Shown in pieces: positions 57,143 through 64,000 of a DNA stretch of 64,000 nucleotides. The notes below the pieces were generated by a model. That model worked only from the letters and a program-made list of their open reading frames with translations. It was not told the DNA's origin and did no database searches. Origin of the DNA: Hemileia vastatrix (taxonomy: Eukaryota > Basidiomycota > Pucciniomycetes > Pucciniales > Zaghouaniaceae). The stretch is from contig JASXTE010000011.1 in NCBI GenBank assembly GCA_030280995.1, positions 21,385,817 to 21,449,816 on the forward strand, read 5' to 3'. Made by a program: the position numbers and the translations under genes. Every line of letters begins with the position of its first letter. Positions within the stretch are counted from its first letter, which is position 1.

Positions 57143-57790
57143 CCCTACGACCATCAGATAGAGTTAATAGGTCCAGTACCTCCGGAAGGTCCTGTCTATT
57201 CTTTGTCGAAGGACAAATCTTAAGTTCTTCGAGACTACATTGCAGAGAATGTAGCCAAAGGTTTCATCAAAGCCAGTAAATCTCCAACCTGCTCCCCTGT
57301 CCTCTTTGTAAAAAAGAAGGATGGTAGTCTTAGGTTGTGTGTTGACTATAGAAAGCTAAACACAGTCACTAAGAAGAATGCATATCCTGTTCCTCCTATG
57401 TCATTACTTCTTACCCTTTTCAATGGTGCTAATTTCTTTTCTAAATTTGATATTAGAGGCGCTTACAATCTTATTCGCATTGCAGAAGGTCATGAACCAC
57501 TGACTGCAATGCGCACTAGATTTGGTAGTTTTGAATATTTAGTTATGCCTTTTGGATTGTGTAACGCACCATCTACTTTTCAAACTTTTGTCAATGACAT
57601 CTTTCAAGATGTTGTCGAATAATTTGTTGTCGTCTATTTAGATGATATTTTAATTTTCTCGAAGACACTGGATGAACATATTCATCATGTTCGACAGGTT
57701 TTAAATCGACTTTGAGGTCATGGACTCTACGCCAAGCATAATAAATGCGAATTCCATCTTAAATCTATTGATTTTTTGGGTTTTACATTA
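57143..57790 (+). pseudogene. Reverse transcriptase of element E
   Basis: The canonical order is [50 protein letters not shown], and YLDD at 57635-57646 followed by ILIFSK. In-frame stops TAA 57221, TAA 57620 and TGA 57713 replace likely Gln, Gln and Arg codons. All catalytic residues remain in the sequence. Confidence 0.93.
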
Positions 57791-58399
57791 TCCACTGATG
57801 GTTTAGTCATGGACGACAAAAAAGTTCAAAAGGTCCTGGAATGGCCTGAGCCCAAATCCGTTAAATCCCTCCAAGGATTTTTGGGTTTTTCAAATTTCTA
57901 TAAAAGATTTATTAAAGATTACTCTAAAACTATTTCCAATCTTACTTCTCTTCTTAGAAAAGATATTCCTTTTGTTTTTACTTCTACAGCACAAAAGGAA
58001 TTCAAAGCATTGAAGAAGGCTTTCACCACAGCTCCAATTCTTCGACACTTTGATCCTAATGCTTTGACAATAGTCGAGACAGATGCGAGCGATTATGCTA
58101 TCGCAGGGGTCATTTCTCAATTGAATCCGGAAACAAAAATGTCACATCCTGTTGCTTTTGAGTCACGCAAACTCATTGCAGCAGAGTTAAATTATGAAAT
58201 TCATGACAAAGAGATTTTAGCTATTATTCACTGTCTTAAAAAATGGCGCTCTTTTCTTCTCAGCCTAGAAAGTCCTTTTCAAATTCTAACAGACCACAAT
58301 GCTTTGAAATACTTTATGTCTTCCAAAGTGTTAACCAGGCGTCAAGCCAGGTGGGCTGAATTTCCCTTTTCTATTTCCTATCGCCCAGGTAAGAACTGA
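57776..58399 (+). pseudogene. RNase H and connection of element E
   Basis: FLGFTLSTDGLVMDDKKVQ, LQGFLGFSNFYKRFIKDYS, then RNase H with ETDASDYAIAGVISQ, YEIHDKEILAIIHCLKKWRSFL and LTDHNALKYF. It ends at TGA 58397 within PGKN. It is open over 207 codons and in frame with RT. Confidence 0.93.
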
Positions 58400-59416
58400 A
58401 TTTTCCCAGATATCTTGTCACGTCGGGACGACGTTTACCCACAGAGGGGGGACCCATTTGCTGACAAAAATCCAGCAAATGTGAAATCAATCTTCAACAA
58501 ATCAATGTTAACGACTCATCAACTTAATTTGATGACAATTAAATTGTTTCAAAATCCACTATCCAACATCCTTGAAGCTCAGTCGAAGGACGATTATTGT
58601 TTAGGGTTAAAAGACAAAATACTCTCAAAGCAAGGGGCCAAAAGATTTAGTATTGAATCAGGTCTATTAGTCTTCGAAGGTAGAGTAGTCATACCCGACA
58701 AAAATGAGATAAAAGTATGGATTTTCAACAGTCAACATGATTCTCCGTTAGCTGGTCATTTTGGGGTTGATAAAACCTACCAGTTAATAGCCAGGGATTT
58801 CTTCTGGCCAGGTATGACCAGGGAAATCAAGGCCTATATAAAAGCTTGTTACAAATGTAATAGGAATAAGGCTCCCCGTCACCGGAAGTATGTGTTGCTT
58901 TAACCACTTCCTATTCCCTCTAAACCTTGGGAATCTTTATCAATGGATTTTATTTGTCAACTTCCTCTTTCTAATAATTTTGATGCTATATTAGTAATAG
59001 TAGATAGATTCTCAAAAATGTCTATTTTCATTAAAACCACTACTACTGCTACTGCAGAAGATCTGTCAAAATTGTTTCTAGAATATGTATTTTCCAAACA
59101 CGGCTTACCTAATGATATTATTTCAGATAGAGGCTCATTGTTTGTATCAACATTCTGGACTCAACTGTGTCGACAACTCAATATCACGAGGAACCTCTCC
59201 ATAGCCTATCATCCCGAAACTGACGGGCAAACAGAAAGGGTCAACCAAATTCTCAAACAATACCTTCGAATGTATGTCAGTTACCAACAAGACAATTGGA
59301 CCACATGGCTACCATTGGCCGAATTTGCTTATAATAACTTGACTCATTCTTCGACACAACAATCTCCTTTTGAAACTGTTGATGGAAGACATCCACGTTC
59401 AATTCAATCCATGTAG
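58400..59416 (+). pseudogene. Integrase zinc and catalytic domains of element E
   Basis: A zinc domain (HDSPLAGHFGVDKT and CYKCNRNK), then the catalytic core with SMDFICQLP, IISDRGSLF and ETDGQTERVNQ giving D, D and E. TAA 58901 splits the two. After HPR a one-base indel (about 59398) moves the homologous sequence out of frame. Confidence 0.92.
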
Positions 59417-59991
59417 GAACTAATCATCCTGCGGAAAATTATTTTCGAACCATATCACGACTCCAAGAGGAACTTAAATCAAATCTGGAATTAGCAGGTC
59501 GAAGGTACAAGGAACAGGCTGACAAACATCAACAAACTGCTCCTCCTTTTAAACCAGGCAACAAAGTATGGCTCAACGCACGGAACATTCGAACAACTCG
59601 ACCATCAAAGAAACTGGCTGAAAAACGCTTGGGGCCATTTGAAATCGACTCTGAAGTCTCTAAAACTGCATTTCGACTCAAGCTACCTCCTAAATGGCAG
59701 GCTATTCACCCTGTTTTTCACGTATATCTCCTGGAACTGGCTTGAGAAAGACACCCGGGCAAGAACCAACCTCCTCCGGAACCGGTTGAAGTAGAAGACC
59801 ATCTAGAGTGGGAAGTAAGCCGTATCCTTGATTCAAGAATGCGCAAGGGGAAACTTCAATACCTTGTGGAATGGGAAGGCTTCCTTGATGACTCAGACAG
59901 AACATCCTGGGAACCAGCCATCAATGTTTCTAACGCCCCTGAACTCCTAAAATCTTTTCATATTAAATACTCTTTAAAACCAAAACCTTAA
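59398..59991 (+). pseudogene. Integrase C-terminus and chromodomain of element E
   Basis: HVGTNHPAEN, RRYKEQADKHQ and KVWLNARNIRTTRPSKKLAE form the C-terminal domain. After a TGA near 59743 a chromodomain follows (EVSRILDSRMRKGKLQYLVE, then WEGFLDDSDRTSWEPA), ending at TAA 59989. Chromodomains direct integration to particular chromatin in this group. Confidence 0.92.
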
Positions 59992-60842
59992 AACTCTCTT
60001 TTTCTTTTCTCTGTTTTTTTTTTCTTTCTTTCTTTTAAAAATCTAAAACATTTTTCTTTCTAAAAAATTCTTTTGTTTTCTTCTTTATTTTTTCTCTTTT
60101 CAAAATGTTTCAACCTTCTTTAAAAAAAAAATAAATAAATAATAATAATAAAATGAAAATAAAATTAAATTAAAATAAAAATAAAATAAAATAAAATAAA
60201 AGTAAAATAAATAAAAAAAATTAAATAAAATAAAATAAAATAAAATAAGAACCAAATTAAAATGAAATAAAAATAAAAAAAATAAAAAAAATAAAATAAA
60301 ATAAAAAAATTCTCTTCTCAATTTTCTATATACATTCTTCTTTAAAATTTTATTTTCCTTGAACTATCAAAATTTCTTCACGAACATTACACAACCATCT
60401 TTCTCAAACTTCACTTTAACTTCTAAATCACTTTTTTAAATTCTTCGAAACAAATTACTTCTTTCTTCAAAATTGTCTTAAAATTTATATTTTTTTGTCT
60501 CTTTTTTTTTCTTTTCTTTTTTCAAGTAACTAAAATCCCTCAAATCTTCAATTAACAAACTTAAATAACATTTTTTTCTTCTTTTCATTAAAATTTCTTT
60601 ACAACAAATTTTTTTCAATCAACTATATATTTTTTTTCTTTCATTCAGACATCTTCTTTCAAAATTTAAAAAAATAATTTCTATTTAATTCTTTTCTGTT
60701 TTTCTTTGTCTTTTTTTTGTTCTTACTTCTCTCAAAATCTTATAAAAAAAATAAAAAATATTAAATTCTAAATAAAATAACAAAATAAAATAATTAAATA
60801 TAAATTGTTTTTACATTCTTTTTCTTCTTTTCTCTTTTTATT
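59992..60842. other. T-rich then A-rich untranslated stretch of element E
   Basis: Pyrimidine-rich DNA with an A-rich (AAAAT/AAATA)n-like block at 60120-60310. No coding frame is supported. Confidence 0.6.
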
Positions 60843-61100
60843 TTAAATTTTCTCTTTTATCTTCTCCCGAACCAATCCCTTCATTTTCTCCAAAATTTCC
60901 CTTATCTCCTTTCTACATTTTTCAAAGCTCTCCCCCTCTCCTACCGGAATCAATTCCCCAAGTTCAAGTAACTCCTTGGCTACGTCAAAGGAAGGGGCAT
61001 CGACAATTTTATCAATCTCGCCGCTCAAGTCTTCAATATATTTTGCTTGTCAAACCTGAAAAGGTTTCTTCGACCATACTTGATCGAGGATTTCTTCGTT
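60843..61100 (-). pseudogene. Possible read-through extension of E antisense gene
   Basis: Beyond the TAA at 61101 the same minus-strand frame stays protein-like: EEILDQVWSKKPFQV, a TGA, then a helical Glu/Lys-rich end with FDVAKELLELGEL and REILEKMKGLVREKIKE. In position it parallels the helical C-termini of the B and C antisense proteins. Either the gene once ended here and gained two stops, or this is chance. Confidence 0.4.
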
Positions 61101-61835
61101 TTACTCTCTCGAGGTAACAGTCAGTAATTTATCCTCCACCGACACTGCCACTTCCACAGCAGTGGGTCCCACAAGGGTCGCTTCCACATTTGAAGCTTCC
61201 GTTGTAGGGACCTCGATGATGACATCTGAATTCTAAAACAGAATCATCAGTAATTAAATTTATAAATTATAAAAAGGTGAACTTACTTCGAAGATTGGGT
61301 CAGGCTCCAAAAATAATCTAGGAGTGACCTTCTCTGCCACCTCCCTTTCCTCTTCGTCATCTTCGATGAACACCTGTCGCTTTTTTGGGGTTTTCCTTGA
61401 GATGGGAATTTCTTCTTCCTCCTCGACCAATTCATCAACTTCCTCCTCAACGACCCCCCTCTTGTTCGCAGCCCTAGCCACCCAGATGTTCACATCATCC
61501 TCAACTTCTTCCTCATTTCCCCCCACCGATTGATTGTCCCCAATAGACACATCGCAAATGTCCTTGACTACTTCCTTTGTTTTAGGGATCACCCAATACT
61601 TCTTCTTAGTAAACCGACTCTCAATGTCAGCATTCTTCGCTAAGGCCTCACACGCCACTCTTCTCCATCGGCAAAACTCGCACTTCTGGCGAGGCCCTCG
61701 TGTCGCCGTGATCTCCATGCAAAAATACTCCATCAACTCGCAAGCTGTGCAAGTCTTTGAAAATTGCCGTGTAACAACACCCCCATCCGCTTTAGGGTGT
61801 GGAGGCGTGGGAGTCGGTGTAGGGAAATCCGTCAT
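61101..61835 (-). CDS. Antisense gene of element E: paired Cys-module acidic protein
   Basis: ATG 61835 (MTDFPTPTPTPPHP). Exon 1 (61287-61835) holds KTCTACELMEYFC, 12 residues, then KCEFCRWRRVAC: CxxCx7C and CxxCx6C, likely zinc-binding. A strongly acidic middle (VEEEVDELVEEEEEIP) and a basic patch (RKTPKKRQ) follow. The intron 61233-61286 (54 nt: GTAAGT, TACTGAT, TTTTAG) joins DPIFE to NSDVIIEVP. Exon 2 ends at TAA 61101, giving 226 codons without a stop. TATAAG at 61926-61931 lies about 90 nt upstream, between the gene and the 3' LTR. The function is unknown. It could be a regulator of the element or of its host silencing. Confidence 0.7.
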
Positions 61836-61925
61836 AGTGATTTAAAGTAATAATAATAATAATTAAGTAAAGAGGAAGGAAAATTAGTGTGGGAAATATG
61901 TTTTACGCTCAACGGAGCTTGCGTT

Positions 61926-61931
61926 CTTATA
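61926..61931 (-). promoter_or_regulatory. TATA-like box of the E antisense gene
   Basis: On the minus strand GGGTATAAGAACG stands about 90 nt before the ATG at 61835 and just inside the 3' LTR border. Its place in the spot normally used for the polypurine tract is unusual. Confidence 0.45.
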
Positions 61932-61941
61932 CCCAGGCATC

Positions 61942-62745
61942 TGTCATGCGCCACGTGACACTCGAGGCAAAAGTAGCTCATTAAATCAATACTAAAGGGT
62001 TCAAATTCATACTCAAAGCGCAGAAAAGCTACTCTCCATAGCAACTGTGACTTTCCTTTGTGTACTCGCTATTCAATCGCGCTAGCCTAAAACTCTAAAT
62101 CTAAATTAGTCAATCTCTCAATAGTGTGTCTTAGTCTTTTTCCCAATAGGCAACGCACAGCGCAATAGTTAATATAATAGTACATTAAAAGGTTTATGAA
62201 ATGTCTGTGGGTTATTAAGGGGTAGTGAGCATGGACGGAATGGTTAGTGAAGGATTAAGGGGTTAACCGATGTTAGTAAGGAGGGTCCAGGTGTAACGGA
62301 TATATTTTAAATGGTTTGTGGTGTACGGAATAGTGGATGAGTATGAGGTCAATGCGAGGAGGAGTAAACAATATAAAAGGGGCTGGTTTTTTGGTTTGAA
62401 ATTCCTTAGAATTAAATTATAAAACGTATTTATAGTTAATAGTGATAAAACTCTAAGTGAAAATCATTATTATTGTATCTTTCTTTATTTTCTCAATAAT
62501 CATATCTAAATCCTAAATCTTTGATTGTTGAGTTTTCAACCCTTCGTGAGATCTTAAGAATTTTAATTTTACCGTTCAATTATACTAGAATCCTTCTCGA
62601 ACATAAATCGAAGCAGTAGTTCTTCCTCCAAGTCATCTTTGAATCACTTCCTCGAACTATCCCTCTGTGCTTTGAAGAAGTATCTGAACCTTTTATCTCA
62701 CTTGCAGGAACATCCTCAACCGTGTGCGTAGGTCGTCCAGTGACA
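61942..62745 (+). repeat. 3' LTR of element E
   Basis: 804 bp, TGTCATGCGCC to CCAGTGACA, collinear with 54289-55092, followed by the CCACC duplication. Confidence 0.94.
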
Positions 62746-62750
62746 CCACC

Positions 62751-64000
62751 ATGAAAATTCAAATGCATATGCATCTAAATCAAACACACAACATATATTC
62801 AAGTTTAATATTTGAATATTAAGGTATGCTAAGTGATGTTGTTCAACCTTTTGCCAAACCTGAGATTAACTGATGTTCAATGTGGTACCTAAGCTCTGCT
62901 CAAGGATGGATTGTTCTGGATTCAATCTGTGACAGTTTATTTTTTCAATGTTTTTTCATCTGATTTAAAAACATATTTCTGACAGTTTCAGGATGGTTTC
63001 TTAACAGTTTACTGACAAATTCCTGATAGTTTCAAATAGAGGGAACTGCTAGCATTTCACCCCCAGATTTCTTGTGGTGCATGTAGTTACTTCATACCTC
63101 ACATCCTTTTTTGGGTTTTTCAGTGGTCTCTCAGTCAATATTGGCTATTTTTGGATGGTGATTTCACATAGTATATTGTCATAATTAGCCTGATCATTTA
63201 TACTGTTGATCCCCCTTAATATTTTTTAATATTTAGTGTTATTCTTTCTTTTTTTAGTCTTTTATTTTAAGGTATTATACACATACACTATGCAATAAAG
63301 GGGGTGGACTTACTAGTAAGTCCTCAACCTGAACTCAGATGGAACTCAGATGGAACTCAGACTGAACTCATACTGAACCCATACTGAACTCTACTTGAAC
63401 ACCCACCTAAAACTGTTCTGCTGAGTGGTTTTCATCCCTGATTGTATGGTTCCTTTATCAATAGCTCAATGTGTGTTCAATCTGTGGTGAGTTTGGATCC
63501 AAGGTTGCAGACTCACTAGCAAGTCTTCCCCTATATTGTGTGGTGATATACTTTCTTTTTTGCTTATTATTTTATTTTGATGGATTATCCCTATTATTCC
63601 AGGATTTTTGCAGGTGATATCATTCTAATTATTTTATTTGTAATTATTTATGTTTTCGAAAAGGTGTATTAGCTAGAATGAGGCATCATTAAACATGTAT
63701 ACGACTGGTAAATCAAGGGGGTTGACTGAAGAATTATTGGGTATTTAAGGATGGGGCTTTTGGTCTTTTTTTCTACATTCTTTATCATTACAATCAGAAT
63801 ATATAACCAATACAATTACAATATATACCAATAGTACTTATAAAGACTTTGAATAGTATATGAATTATTACATCTATTTTTCTACCAACTATAAGATTGT
63901 GACCCATATATAATTAGTGAAATTAAAATTACTGAGACACTTATATTGAGTTATATTTTAATACTTATTGGATTTCTAATACAGTATTCATATAGGATCA
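62751..64000. other. AT-rich right flank with short repeats
   Basis: No gene was recognised. It contains a terminus-like block at 63043-63090 (GGGAACTGCTAGCA, CCCCCAGATTTCTTGTGGTG) matching 39591 and 43735. An 18-bp perfect palindrome GGACTTACTAGTAAGTCC is at 63306-63323, with a near copy at 63510-63525. An imperfect 11-bp repeat (GAACTCAGATG-like) is at 63329-63400. Confidence 0.6.

Larger units (their letters stand above)
54289..62745 (+). mobile_element. Chromovirus-type Ty3/gypsy element E, 8457 bp
   Basis: Two 804-bp LTRs (about two dozen differences by eye) are flanked by CCACC at 54284-54288 and 62746-62750. The internal order is self-primer site, gag, protease, RT (YLDD), RNase H, integrase, chromodomain, an AT-rich stretch, and an antisense gene next to the 3' LTR. 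Pol is one frame interrupted only by stops until about 59398. It belongs to the Tf1/sushi-like group, inferred from the chromodomain, the TGTCA LTR ends and the self-priming site. Confidence 0.94.

Noticed and set aside
60100..60321. Phe/Leu-rich membrane-like peptide on the minus strand
   Set aside because: Translation of an AAAAT-type low-complexity tract.
1..64000. tRNA, rRNA, CRISPR and bacterial-type operon signals
   Set aside because: No cloverleaf, ribosomal signature or Shine-Dalgarno-type operon structure was recognised; many apparent starts are TTG/GTG and not usable in a fungal nucleus.

Overview
The window looks like repeat-dominated nuclear DNA of a basidiomycete fungus, most likely a rust (Pucciniales). 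This is inferred from protein families, because no rRNA or conserved housekeeping gene is present. The supporting signs are strongly AT-rich DNA, a basidiomycete-type Ty3/gypsy clade whose reverse transcriptase active site reads (F)IDDG, a Tf1/sushi-like chromovirus, a Tnp2-type transposase, short GT-AG introns of 53-66 nt, and a rust-like orphan protein with a WRS...DCY pattern. No intact host gene is seen.

Layout: 1-7315 holds a decayed minus-strand Ty3/gypsy element (A) that stops head-to-head against a plus-strand relative (B, 7329-31683). B is split by a nested, younger element (C, 14246-26000, with two 1221-bp LTRs). B's 3' part continues at 26001 with strong hairpins, a 1.6-kb hexanucleotide tract, two antisense reading frames and a 3' LTR. 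31.7-38.5 kb carries three broken genes: a Tnp2-like transposase, an orphan protein, and a SNF2 helicase that keeps a spliceable intron. 38.5-44.3 kb is AT-rich DNA with a TA-flanked MITE, simple repeats, an LTR scrap and matching inverted termini. 44.3-53.4 kb is a tandem satellite of about 607 bp whose core is a 46-bp palindrome, interrupted by a solo LTR. 54289-62745 is a chromovirus (E) with 804-bp LTRs, a CCACC target duplication and a self-priming type primer site. The rest is AT-rich flank.

The most interesting pattern is that B, C and E, which come from two deeply different Ty3/gypsy lineages, all carry minus-strand genes between integrase and 3' LTR. These encode proteins with a paired Cys module (CxxCx6-7C, about 12-14 residues, CxxCx6C) and, in several cases, a helical C-terminus. 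Three canonical spliceosomal introns are visible in the antisense orientation, and each joins open frames. Such introns can survive retrotransposition only if the gene is transcribed opposite to the element RNA. Two further unexplained patterns are a 14-nt mini-hairpin motif with covarying stems scattered through A, B and C, and the palindromic satellite.
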